Source: Oryzias latipes (taxonomy: Eukaryota > Chordata > Actinopteri > Beloniformes > Adrianichthyidae). Taken from it: 64,000 nt of DNA. Shown here piece after piece: positions 34,501-44,439 of this stretch. The DNA lies in assembly GCF_002234675.1 (NCBI RefSeq), contig NC_019866.2:19761311-19825310 (forward strand), in the 5' to 3' direction. Made by a program: the position numbers and the translations under genes. Each line of letters begins with the position of its first letter. Positions within the stretch are counted from its first letter, which is position 1. The notes below the pieces were generated by a model. The model saw nothing but the letters and a program-made list of their open reading frames with translations. It made no database searches and was not told the origin of the DNA.

Positions 34501-37500
34501 GTGAAAAAAAAATGGCTTAACAGAAAAGGTTGTTTTTAATAACTTGAATGACCAAGTGTACAATTAACCAGGCCCTCCAGATGTTTTCCCAGTTGCTGTC
34601 GGAGGTTGCTGCCCAGATCTTCTTCTTGTCTAGTAATTGTATAATTTGATGGACTTTTTCTTCAAACTTTTTCTTTTGCTCTGGACTAACAATGTAAGTC
34701 CCGTAAGATAAGGGCTTACTTTGCCGGGCCATTTCCAAAGCCACACCGTAGTTACCGTCTGTCACAGCTTCACTGGATTTAGACATTTTTGTGAACATTA
34801 TCTGCTGTGCAGCATAGCCTAGTTGTAGTTTTTGGAGCTTATTGTTGCGCTCCTCACCGCTAAATCTGTCATCGTTTTTATGATTTGTAATATAGTGACA
34901 ATTTATTTTGAATTCTTTGAGCATTGCATTTACCTGCTTGCAAAAGAGGCACATGACTTTATCCAGCCCATGAGGTACGACAAAGTAAGCATTTGTCAAA
35001 CTAGTACGAAAGCGCCTTTTCTTCTCGCCAACACATCGTTTTTCTCAAAGGAACCTGCTCTGGCTGTCTTTTATTGACAGCCAGAGCAGTCAATAAAAGA
35101 GAACCCCTGGTTTACAGAGCAACGTGTGAAAATGTGAGAAAAGTCTATAAAGTTTATAGTGAAGGGTTTTACAGCCTAAAAACATCTAGAATTATTATAA
35201 AGTTGACTACTTTGTGGATTTTTAGAACAGAGCTTCTTCGATTCAGAAGGGAACACTGTATTCAGGTGGCATTTTGTGTTGCTTTTTTTTGTAAATTAAT
35301 CATTTATCAATAAACAGATCATTTTCATTTGATTAAACTGGTGATTTCATTTCTGACAGATAATTTCAAAGTTCTATCCAGAAATATTCTTTGAAGCGTT
35401 TACTGATGTCAAACATTTGAGAAACCTTTTCTGAAATGACAACATTACACAATGAAGCCAATATATTTTGTTGATTTGAGCCGTGCGGCTCACCCAAAGC
35501 TTCATCGTTGTCTTCTGTGTCGCTTGCCAGTCTGAAGAGTGTGGGTCTCATCTTCTCACAGCGCTGGTAGAGATCCTGTCCACACAGGCAAAAGCGCTGA
35601 GGTCTGCAGTGTGTTGAAGAAGGTGGAGCTTGGCAGTGAAGCTGTGGGACTCTCATCTCACCTGGATGAGTTCATCATTGCTCTGGCTGGCCGTGCTGCT
35701 GTCATAGTCCTGCAGGAGCTGAGTCAGCAGAGCCACGCTCTCCTTCACCTCCTGGATGGCATTCACCCGCTTCGACACCTTCTCTGCTCGCCTCTGATCC
35801 TGGAATCACACAAGACACAGTTTTAACTGAGCAGCCGTCCTTCAGAGGCGTTCCCAGACCAGGAGAATATGGGTCTCCCACATGTGCTTTTGAGGATGGA
35901 GGTTGCCTGAAAGACACTCTGACATGATTCTATTCTGAGCTCTCAGATTCATTTCTTTCATTCACAGAACAGAGCTTACAAAAACCACCAGCCGGGCCTC
36001 TCAGCTCAGAAAGCTCCGTTCCAGAACAAGACACTTCAAAAGACCTGGTCTCAGAGATTTAAAATCTGTTGGAAAAACTGGGAGCCAGATTTACAGGAGT
36101 TAAAGGAGTAACGGTAGCAAAAAGATGAGAACAGACCTCCTGCACCATTTCCTTAATGAGTTTGTTGGCGGCTTTCAGGTCCTCAGGGTGGGAGCTGTTC
36201 AGCAGGCGGGACAGCATCTGACGGAAAAACCACCACAGGTGACACAGCAGAAGATGAAAAGACAGCCTTAAACCCCTCCACCGTCTGCACCTACTTTGGA
36301 TTTCTCCTCGTCCTCAAACACAGCATTCTTGGGTCGAGGTGGAGGAAGTTTAAGCAGCTTGTCTGGTGGCAGCTCCGGGTCCTGTTTAATGATTCCTAAA
36401 AGCACAGAAGAGGGGCTGATTATTCATTTTTATTTTCCACAAATTAAACACATCTTATCTTGTTTACCTTGTTTCTTCAGCATCTGATAGGCATCGGAGA
36501 TTTTGGCCTCATCGGGCAGAGCCAGAGTCCAGCTGTAGATCAGCTCCAAAACCTTCTTCTTAACGGGTTCTGGGGACCGGGAGCCCAAGTACTGAGCAGG
36601 AGATTCCAGACAAAATGTCATTTTACTGGATGGAGATGTTTTTAGAAGAAATGTGCTGCACTAAAAGACGCTTTACCTTTGGAGAAACTACTTTGATTAG
36701 TTCATTCAGAAACCGGAACTTGCCCACCTCACTGTGAAACCTTTTTCCACAATTTTTCATACAAGTTTCCAGAACCTCAGGAGGAAACGGAAACTGAAGC
36801 AGGTTGATTTATAAACCATCAAATTCTAAAAGAACTACACAGTTCGGAACTTACCAGAAGAGCCTGCGTGGCCTCCCACTCCTGGGGGGACTGGATCTTG
36901 TGGGCCAGGAGTCTGGTGGCGAGCTGAGGTCTAAAAGACAATTTACAGGCGTTCGTTTTCTGTGTTGCTCCAGAAATCGCTCAGGTCCAGATTGCTCTTA
37001 CCCCTCCAGGTCATTGTTGAGCTGGTTACAGAATGCATGAATGCTGCTCCAGTCCGTCTCTCTGTTCAGAGGGTTTGTTGCTCGGTCTGAAAGGATAGAA
37101 AACACAGAAAAGTTGCTCAGCACCACCAGTCCCAACCATAACTAAAGAACTACTGCCGCTCTGCAGAAACTGTCCTAGAAAATGACAGGTTTTTGGATGA
37201 AAATGGCATCATCATAATTAAAAGATCATTGGAAACACAGGTCATAATGAACACAGCTAACTTATTTGTGTGTTTGTGTCTTATTCCATTGATTAATGAA
37301 CACAATAAAGAATGGATGTCAGTAGATATTGTAAATCTGCTTTAATTGTTGTCATAGTAGTGACACACCTCTGGACCTTAAGGACTCATTAGTAAGAATG
37401 ATGTTCATACACTTCAGTTCAGCATCCAACACCATTATCCCTCAGCAGCTGATCGAGAGGCCGATGGCCTGAACGCCCCGTGGCCTGAACGCCCCGTGGC

Positions 37501-39565
37501 CTGAACGCCCCGTGGCCTGAACGCCCCGTGGCCTGAACGCCCCGTGGCCTGAACGCCCCGTGGCCTGAACGCCCCGTGGCCTGAACGCCCCGTGGCCTGA
37601 ACACCCGTCTTTGCATCTGGATCCTGGATTTCCAGACTGAGGGACTCCAGTCAGTCTGGATGGAGAACAACCAGCACACTGAACTCTGGAGCTCCACAGG
37701 GCCGTGTGCTTCGTCCTCAGCTGGTAACCTTACTGACTCACTCTAGGATGGATCCTCTGTGGAGATCGTCAGGACCACTAGGTTTGTTGGTGTTCATCTA
37801 GCAGAGAACTTTACCCGTTCACCCAACACCAACTCTATCACCAAGAAAGCCCAGCATTGTTTACTTCCTGAGAAGGCTGAGGACAGCCCCTCTGTCCTGA
37901 AAGTGTTCTACAGAGGGACCATAGTGAGCAGCTGGATGGTTTGGGACTTGGACTGTTGGACATAAGGAGCTTCCAGTGCATGAATGAGGACAACTGAGAA
38001 GATCATCAGAGTATCTCTTCTCCTCTATTAAGGACAATTACACAATTACACTGCTTACACAAAGACAATCCCACACACCCCTCACACACAATCTTCACTT
38101 TCCTGCTGCCTGAAAGAAGGTTCTGGAGCATTTGGGCCCTCACAACCAGACTCTCGAACTTTTTACCCCCCTCAATCTCCCAGGCTTCTAAACAACCAGG
38201 ATTGAAACTATGACAAACAAACACACATGCAAAGAACTGTCCCCGTTTAAATGTATCAAACACATGCATCAAGAATTGAACTAAACAAAACTCCTATATT
38301 GTGACTGCAGCAAGGTTTATTTATATTTGCACTCTGTTCTTTTATTTGACATCTTTGATCATTCTTGTTATTCCTCCTTATATTTTTAGCACCAATTGTC
38401 TCGTTTTCGGCACGTCTTTTTTCTCTTGTCTTTACTATGTATGCACCTTATTGCAGACTGTGCACTTTAACATGGCTTTGCATTATGTGTTCATAAGAGA
38501 AATATCCTCTCACTGCACTTTGTATGAAGCTATATGTGGTTGAAATGATAATATAGCTTATTGAGTCTTGAACGATCTGATGAAGGTTGTCACTACTTGA
38601 ACAATGACCAGAAAATGGAAATGTCTGCAACTGTATCGTCAGGGAGAATCTACGACTACAAAAACCAGAAACACTTCAGATAGGAAAATATCTTGAATGT
38701 GGAACTCCTGTTGTTTCACTCAGCAGAAGCAACGAGCAGATCAGGAACAGAACCAGGAAGTTCTGACAAGATTCCTTTTATATGAGCCAACATCCAGTCT
38801 GTGTGACAGGTTTCCTGGAAAATAACTAAGAAGTCACTGCGTCTTCAATGACAGCTGGTGTATATTAAATATTAATAGTTTGTATTTAATAATATGATAT
38901 GGCTTGCTTTGGGATCCTTTAAAGAGAATATTCAGCACACAGGCTTTTAACTCAGTAAAATATGTTGAGAAGCAAAGCATTATGCGGTAAGGGAACCAAC
39001 CACAGCACGGGTATCGATTTATTATATTATTGATTTTAAAAAATGATGGGGAGTAATGACTCATATTGTGATAAGAAATCCCTCCATGTTTGGCCACAGA
39101 AACTAAGTAATCTTTATTATAGTCGACAACAACAACAAGCCAGGGACTGGAGCACAGACACAGCCGGGGCTACTGTCAGTCACGCGGCAGCTGCTAGCTT
39201 ACACTTTGTAGTCTGTTTTTCATCACGTGTGACAAATTAATCATTCATAAGTGAATATGTGACACGGTTATGATCCAGCCAAAGACAGCCTGAGCTGCGT
39301 CTCGAACGTGAAACCTCCAGTGTCCGTGGCTCAGCTGTGTTCATGAGTTGACAGCTCGGGAGCTAGGTTAGCATAATGTATGCAGCGGCAGCTGCCCCTC
39401 TGACCGGCAGTTCTGCAGGCTTTAACGCGGCGTGGCTTCCTCCAAAAGCCACCTAATAGACTTGTTTTATCCCAATTATTGAGACTAAACTCGCTTAGCA
39501 AAAAGAGGCTGGAAACACTTACTGATACAGGACTCCAAACTCTCCGTGTCAGGCGGTGCAGCCAT
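31553..39565 (-). CDS. gga1: Golgi-associated, gamma-adaptin ear-containing, ARF-binding protein 1
   Basis: Monomeric clathrin adaptor that sorts acidic-dileucine cargo such as mannose-6-phosphate receptors at the trans-Golgi network under ARF control. Seventeen minus-strand exons join in phase: 39565-39523, 37086-37002, 36930-36855, 36775-36677, 36591-36468, 36395-36295, 36217-36137, 35799-35662, 35575-35494, 34008-33895, 33817-33665, 33551-33478, 33407-33226, 32782-32577, 32471-32302, 32223-32113, 31663-31553. They give 649 aa (human 639). The VHS domain (about 15-150) has [20 protein letters not shown] and [20 protein letters not shown]. The GAT domain (about 180-305) has [20 protein letters not shown]. 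The hinge has a clathrin box LLDLS and the autoinhibitory DDELMSLG. The GAE ear runs from [15 protein letters not shown] to [12 protein letters not shown]. The donor at 32301 (AAG then GTCGGC) is weak but needed. Introns host several mobile elements. Confidence 0.95.
31711..32079. mobile_element. MITE-like element in gga1 intron
   Basis: The left end TTTCAAGACCCACTCCGATT at 31711-31730 and the complement of the right end, TTTAAAGTCCCACTCCGATC at 32060-32079, match at 17 of 20 positions, forming imperfect terminal inverted repeats about 370 bp apart. The inside has no transposase. Part of the inside (about 31938-32030) recurs at 37140-37235. I recall the end sequence as common in medaka genomes. 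No target duplication is obvious. Confidence 0.55.
34517..34999 (-). pseudogene. Truncated hAT transposase (GTF2IRD2/ZBED5-like N-terminus)
   Basis: An open frame of 160 codons includes a BED-like zinc-finger region ([20 protein letters not shown] then HYITNHK) and the segment [20 protein letters not shown], recalled as typical of the hAT group that gave rise to GTF2IRD2 and FAM200/ZBED5 proteins. The last about 40 residues do not continue the family, consistent with an internal deletion joining the start to sequence near the far end. The DDE catalytic domain and the dimerisation region are absent. Confidence 0.6.
35055..35100. repeat. Interlocked inverted repeats at the hAT end
   Basis: CTGCTCTGGCTGTC (35055-35068) pairs perfectly with GACAGCCAGAGCAG (35076-35089). 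Overlapping it, TCTTTTATTGA (35067-35077) pairs perfectly with TCAATAAAAGA (35090-35100). The arms alternate A-B-A'-B', a pseudoknot-like order rather than nested stems. It sits a few bases inside the right end of the hAT element. Confidence 0.85.
37135..37245. repeat. Partial second copy of the gga1 intronic MITE
   Basis: ACTACTGCCGCTCTGCAGAA, then CTGTCCTAGAAAATGACAGG and ATCATCATAATTAAAAGATC, parallel 31938-32030 with a few substitutions and small gaps. Only the inner part is present; the conserved CCCACTCCGAT end is absent. It lies in gga1 intron 1. Confidence 0.55.
37395..38560 (+). mobile_element. CR1/L2/Rex-type LINE fragment
   Basis: Broken pieces of reverse transcriptase are visible on the plus strand: [18 protein letters not shown] (canonical DFSSAFNTI-P), WILDF, then [16 protein letters not shown] (motif B, canonical TGSPQGCVLSPLL), and further on [27 protein letters not shown]. 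Near 38055-38210 the C-terminal FLLP..R..S.RA.T.RL.NFF-type block is degenerate but recognisable. The 5' half is missing, as usual for LINEs, and stops and frameshifts interrupt the frame (for example TAG at about 37743, TAA at about 37963). A 16-bp minisatellite has expanded inside it. It is antisense to gga1, in its first intron. Confidence 0.65.
37462..37608. repeat. 16-bp minisatellite inside the LINE relic
   Basis: The unit GGCCTGAACGCCCCGT repeats about nine times head to tail, eight nearly identical and the last variant (GAACACCCGT). It begins at GATGGCCTGAACG. The variant last unit runs into the normal LINE sequence, suggesting the array grew from a CTGAACACCCC stretch of the reverse-transcriptase gene. 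Near-identity of units points to recent expansion or ongoing length change. Confidence 0.9.
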
Positions 39566-39740
39566 CACAACGAGATTTATGTCGTAGTGAAGTCTCACGA
39601 GACTTGCATTGAGACGTGGCAGGAGAAGTGGGAGGTTGCCTTTCACTATGCTGTTGTGCAGGGCGTCATTACCTTGATTCCTAAACCTGTGAAGGACGCC
39701 AGGAAAGGACGCCAGACTAATTGATAATTTGAGACCAATA
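39566..39740 (-). promoter_or_regulatory. gga1: gga1 promoter and 5' UTR
   Basis: TCTCACGAGA at 39593-39602 differs by one base from the TCTCGCGAGA palindrome found at many housekeeping promoters, and lies 28 bp upstream of the gga1 start codon. There is no obvious TATA box. The start codon (minus strand, 39565-39563) begins [13 protein letters not shown]. Only about 170 bp separate it from a SINE, so the promoter is short or extends into repeats. Confidence 0.4.
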
Positions 39741-40138
39741 TGGGCGCAGTGGTTAGCGCTCTTGCCTCACAGCAAGAAGGCCCCCGGTTCAAGTCCCGGC
39801 TGGGGGACATGAAAAACACAACATCAATGGGGGACCTTTCTGTGTGGAGTTTGCATGTTCTCCCCGTGCATGCGTGGGTTTTCTCCGGGATCTCCGGCTT
39901 CCTCCCACCATCCAAAAACATGCTTCATAGGTTAATTGGCAACTCTAAATTGTCCATAGGTGTGAGTGTGAGAGTGAATGGATGTGTGATTGAGGATATT
40001 CCACCCTGTGACAGACTGGCGACCTGTCCAGGTTATCCCTTGCCTACGCCCAAGTGGCCGGGATAGGCTCCGGCAACCCCGTGACCCCGAAAGGGAATAA
40101 ACGGTTAAGAAAATGAATGAATGAATGAATGAATGAAT
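39741..40138 (+). mobile_element. tRNA-headed SINE
   Basis: The head TGGGCGCAGTGGTTAGCGCT carries an A-box-like stretch and GGTTCAAGTCC at about 39786-39796 is a near-perfect B box, as in a tRNA-derived pol III promoter. The body (TGGAGTTTGCATGTTCTCCC; GATAGGCTCCGGCAACCC) matches a very common teleost SINE-like repeat, and the tail is (GAAT)n at 40110-40138. At about 400 bp it looks full length. Its tail runs directly into a LINE fragment. It shares its direction with micall1 and opposes gga1. Confidence 0.75.
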
Positions 40139-42280
40139 GTATGCATCTAGATTAAAAACAGGACTGAATCAGATCATCTCACACACACAATCAGGGTTTT
40201 TTAAAGGACGATCAATTCACAATAATATCCGGTTAGTTCTTGATTTGATTGACTATAATCAATTAATTGAAGATGATGGCTTCATTTTATTTTTAGATTT
40301 CTTTAAAGCCTTTGACACGGTTGAACACAAATTTATGTTTCATACTTTAGAATTATTTGGATTTGGACCTAATTTCCTAAGTTTTGTTAAAAGAATCTAA
40401 AACGATACAAACTATTTATTTTACCAAATGGCATTTTTCCCAGATTTTTAATTAACAAAGGAATTAAACAAGGCTGTCCAATTTCACCGTTACTTTTTAT
40501 AATAGCAACAGAAATGTTATCAAAACCTGGTTTCTGTCAACTCAATGTCCTGGGAGAACAGTTAGCCAATACTCATCTGGCAGACGACACGGCCGTATTC
40601 ATGAAGGACAGTCATCAAATACCGGAGATCATTCAGACCGTAGATTTCTTCTCTAAAGCATCTGGTTTAAAACTACATCTCAGCAAATGTGAATTGTTGC
40701 CAATTCACCATTCTGATCAGTCAGTAATTCATAACATACATGTTAGGACTGTTGTGAAATATCTTGGTGTTCATATCACCAAAGATAGCAAAACAATGGA
40801 GGAAATGAACTTATGGAAAACCTTAGAAAAAGTGTAAAGTCTATAAGTCAGTTTAAACATGTGGTCACAGTGTGACATTTCTATTCCGGGTAGGGTGTTT
40901 CTCACTAAATTAGAATGTTTATCCAGATTTATTCATCCAGCATATTCACTCCCAAACTAAATCTGCAAGGAAAGCAATAAACCAGGCCAATTTTAACTTC
41001 ATCTGGACAAACAAAACTCATTACATAAAAAAAGGAACAATAATTCAGGATTACAGTGAAGGTGGACTCAAAGCCATAGACTTTGAAAGTTTGGATGGTA
41101 TGATTAAACTAAATTGGCTCAGGTCTTTTCTGCAAAATGGAAGAAATATTTGGTTTCATATTCCTTCAAACATTTTCTCTCATCTAGGAGGCATTGAATT
41201 CCTTCTAAAATGTGAATTTGAATACAGAAAACCTCCTATTAAACTTTCTACTTATCATCAGCAGGTGTTACTGTAGATACTCATATTCAAACATAACTTT
41301 AGTCCACACAACACTCAACAAATCAATATTTTACAAAAATTGGAACGATTAGTATTTGGTCATTACATGTTATGAATGATAATGAAAAAATTATCTCATT
41401 TGAAACATTTTCCAGTAAGTTTAAATGGAATGATAGAAAACAATTCAACATTGTGATCAAAGCAATCCCTCAGACTTTGATCCAAATGTCCTCCAGTCTG
41501 GTTCAAAATGTTCAAGTTCAGCTTCCATCTCTGTTGTTCGATGGTCGACCGGTTAACTCAAAACTTCCAAACTCATTTATACAATCATTGTTTGTTAGAA
41601 AACTGCTTCCAATATATTACAAAAATCATTCTATGTCTCAGCATTATACAAAAGAAGAAATGAGCAAGTTAAAATCTCATTTTATTAAAAATCCAATTTT
41701 TCCAAAATACAAAGAAATACATTTTAAAATAATGAATGCAGTCTATCCATGCAAGGAACTATTACATACGTTTTTGGTTTCCAGAAAACAACTGTTCTTT
41801 CTGTGACATAAATACTGTATAGAAACACTTGATCGTAAGTTTTTTGATTGTATATATGTTAACAGTTTTTGGAAGGATTTTTTTTTTTGGTGCTCCTCAA
41901 AGTTTCCCTTTCATTACAAAAGCACATCATATTATTTGGAGGAGTTTCTGGTGATAATCTCTTTGATTTGACATTCAATACTTTATTAATATCTGGGACA
42001 TTTTTCATTCATAAAAGCAGATTTTCAAAAACCCAAACCATTATTCAATACATTCCATAAAGAGATCAGTTTATATTTTAAATCTCTGAAATTAATAAAA
42101 AACAAAAATGCAATATAACTGTTTAATTTCATTAAAGATTACATGTTATATGAAAATCCCTTGTATTGTAAACTACAATTTTAATGTTTTTTTTCTTTTA
42201 TTTATATTTTATTCTTTTTTAATTCTTTCTGTTGTAGCTATATGTAAATGTTTGTTTGAAGTTCAATAAAAAAACGATGC
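40139..42280 (+). mobile_element. Tx1/L1-type LINE, 5'-truncated
   Basis: The relic begins inside reverse transcriptase: TQSGFFKGRSIHNNIRLVLD, then motif A LDFFKAFDTVEHKF, motif B GIKQGCPISPLLFIIATEML, motif C LADD and YLGVHITKD. The C-terminal region has YSEGGLKAIDFESL and LGGIEFLLKCEFEYRKPPIK, typical of fish Tx1-clade ORF2. The endonuclease and ORF1 are missing. The frame is broken several times: stops end open stretches at about 40400, 40837, 41276 and 41806, and a frame change separates the stretch ending at 40400 from the one around 40440-40840. The 3' end is near AATAAA at about 42265. It is dead. Confidence 0.75.
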
Positions 42281-43980
42281 TGTTGTCTGCAATGTTACTT
42301 CTCTATTGCTTTATATATTTGCATATATACTTATGAACTTTAACAACGTGGGATTTGATTTTTGTGCATTTTACAGACTAGTTTTGCTATGCTTAATTGT
42401 AACTTCAATCTCTGATTTTGCCAGAAATAAGATGTGCGTGATGTAAATTCTATGGTGTGTGGATAACTTGTGATTACTTTACAATATTATTGAAGTAAAT
42501 TATGTTATAATGTTTAATGGGATTTCCCAAGGAACCTCTACAGCTAAGCACCTGAAAAGCCAACAACCATGACCAGAATTGACCTTAAAACGGCATCAGA
42601 TCCAGCTGAGCATTTCTGAAAGAATCATCACAGCCGATTTTGGTTGTGCATGTTCAAGACCAAGCAGTAGGGCCTTTGCTTGTTCACAGGCTCAAACCTC
42701 GATGTCAGCTGGGTGTTAGACATGTGAAACAGCTTTAGTCACTCAATGAATTTGGAATTGCTGCACCAAGCAGCTGTACATTCATCTTAATGAGGTTGCA
42801 TTTACTGTTGTTTGACCCTAAAGTCATTTGCAACAGTTGATAATTAATTATTTAAAGCATATAAAGTTATAGGCATGTTTATCATCTGTATTTGTTACTA
42901 AAGTTGATCCAAACTTTGTGGTTTCAAATGCCAATGTTTGAAACGAGACCACATTGCAACAGATGGGTAAAGAATCAGACCTGTTTCATTGCCATAGTGA
43001 CCTCCATGAGAAAAATGTTTGAGGAACCAAAAGGGAGGTTAAGCTACTGAGGTTAAACTACTGAGGTTAAGCTACTGAGGTTACACTGCAGCATAATGAC
43101 CAAAATATATTCACTGAACATGTGAACAAACCGGAGGGAAAAATTATTTCACCAAAAGTTTTGAAAAATCTTGATAAAGTCAAGTCCTCCGATGCTTTTG
43201 CTCGTAAAGTGAAATTGTAAAAAAGTTCATTCATTCATTCAATTTCTGAACCCGTGTATGATAGATATTTCTATGCTTACATTAGTCATAGGAGTATCAT
43301 CTGATTGCAATGATAAATTTCCATTTCATGCTTTAAAAAACAGTACGGAAAATTAAATAAATACAGGTACAAATGATGGTATTTGGATGCAGCCAAAACT
43401 ACATTACCTATCCTTCAGTGTGCAATACTTAGCATCGCCAATGTGCTTAAATTTTTCTTTTTTTTTTCCTTTCACTGTCAGTTCTCTTTCTTTAACCTTT
43501 TTTAAGTGTTATTAAAAACTTGTAATACTAACTTTTAATAATATACTCAAATTAATAGATATTTTTTGCCAATATTTTGAAACAAAAATATTTACTCTTG
43601 TGTGCAAGTGATTGTGCTTCAAATTGATTTTTTCCTATTTTCCTTTTGCTTTTTTAAGCAACATTTTAAACACTGCAGATGACTTCTTATAGTCTGGGTA
43701 TAAGTGAGGGCGAGTTACGTAAGTGATAAACAAAGACCAACTAAAGAATAACCATTCAGAAACTTAGATGCATAACACTAGACTTCTTATTTAACAGGAC
43801 AATGCAAACTTATTTTGTGAGGAAATATTATCCATGAATGTGTATTTATTTAGAACGTGAGGCTGATGTTCGTGTAAATACATGACATTTGAAATGTAGG
43901 AACATGAAAACAACTTTCAAAAAAGTGAAATTAGAAACCTTCCCTCCCTAATTATAGAGCAGAAGCGACTCTTTGTCTCC
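42281..43980. other. AT-rich spacer, no gene seen
   Basis: This 1.7-kb stretch between the LINE and the micall1 promoter region shows no coding exon, RNA gene or recognised repeat family. It holds a 14-bp tandem repeat at 43035-43087 and a TTCATTCATTCATTCAATTTCTGAACCCG stretch near 43225 that may be the reversed tail of the SINE family seen at 39741. Confidence 0.5.
43035..43087. repeat. 14-bp tandem repeat
   Basis: GAGGTTAAGCTACT repeats about 3.7 times with one or two substitutions (GAGGTTAAACTACT). It is a short local duplication with no other visible role. Confidence 0.8.
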
Positions 43981-44439
43981 CTCTAGCGGCAGCTATTGAG
44001 CATTAGATCGATTGCGAAGCAAAAGCAGAGAAGGCAGCGGGCTTTTGTTCAAATTCACACCCTTCATCAAGTCTGCGCGGATTCAGTGTAGTTCTGCAGA
44101 TATTTAGACACAAGTTTACTTTACTGAGGAGGTTTCTGACGTAAAAACGAGCATCATTGCAGTCGGTGGTTTCTGTGGTGGAAAGCGGCAAAACTTGCTG
44201 TGTTTGCGCATCAGCGACTCGAGACGTTTGTTTGTGTTTGACAAAGAAAAATCAGGGGGGGGGGGGGGGGGACTTCCTTCCTTCCTGCCGCTTCAGTAAG
44301 TTGCTGTTCACTTCAGTTGTAGCGGAAAGACTCATGAAGAAGATGCTGCGTTCCTGCGCTGTCCGCAAAGGTGCGCAGCGCCGTTTGGAATACAACGCGT
44401 AAAAAAGCGCCATGATCTGTCAGTCCACGCGTCGAGGCG
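43981..44439 (+). promoter_or_regulatory. micall1: micall1 promoter and 5' UTR
   Basis: GC and CpG density increase toward the coding start. A G17 run at 44255-44271 could form a G-quadruplex in DNA or in the leader. Upstream ATGs at 44334 (22-codon frame ending at 44402) and at 44412 (out of frame, overlapping the main start and running to 44618) would reduce initiation at the main ATG if both lie in the transcript. The start site is not resolved. Confidence 0.4.

Larger units (their letters stand above)
34429..35109 (-). mobile_element. hAT transposon with 8-bp target duplication
   Basis: The element starts CAGCGGATCTCAAAG and ends AGAGAACCCCTG; the complement of that end, CAGGGGTTCTCT, pairs with the start imperfectly. 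Flanking GTTTAGAG (34421-34428) and GTTTACAG (35110-35117) match at seven of eight bases, the size expected of hAT. The minus strand still encodes the start of a GTF2IRD2/ZBED5-like transposase. At 681 bp the catalytic part is missing, so it is an internally deleted, non-autonomous copy. It lies in the gga1 intron between 34009 and 35493, on the same strand as the host gene. Confidence 0.75.

Noticed and set aside
37462-37608. CRISPR-like array
   Set aside because: Units are contiguous 16-bp repeats without spacers, in a eukaryotic intron; it is a minisatellite.
39741-39830. A functional tRNA gene
   Set aside because: A and B boxes are present, but the cloverleaf does not close and the sequence continues into a typical SINE body with a (GAAT)n tail.
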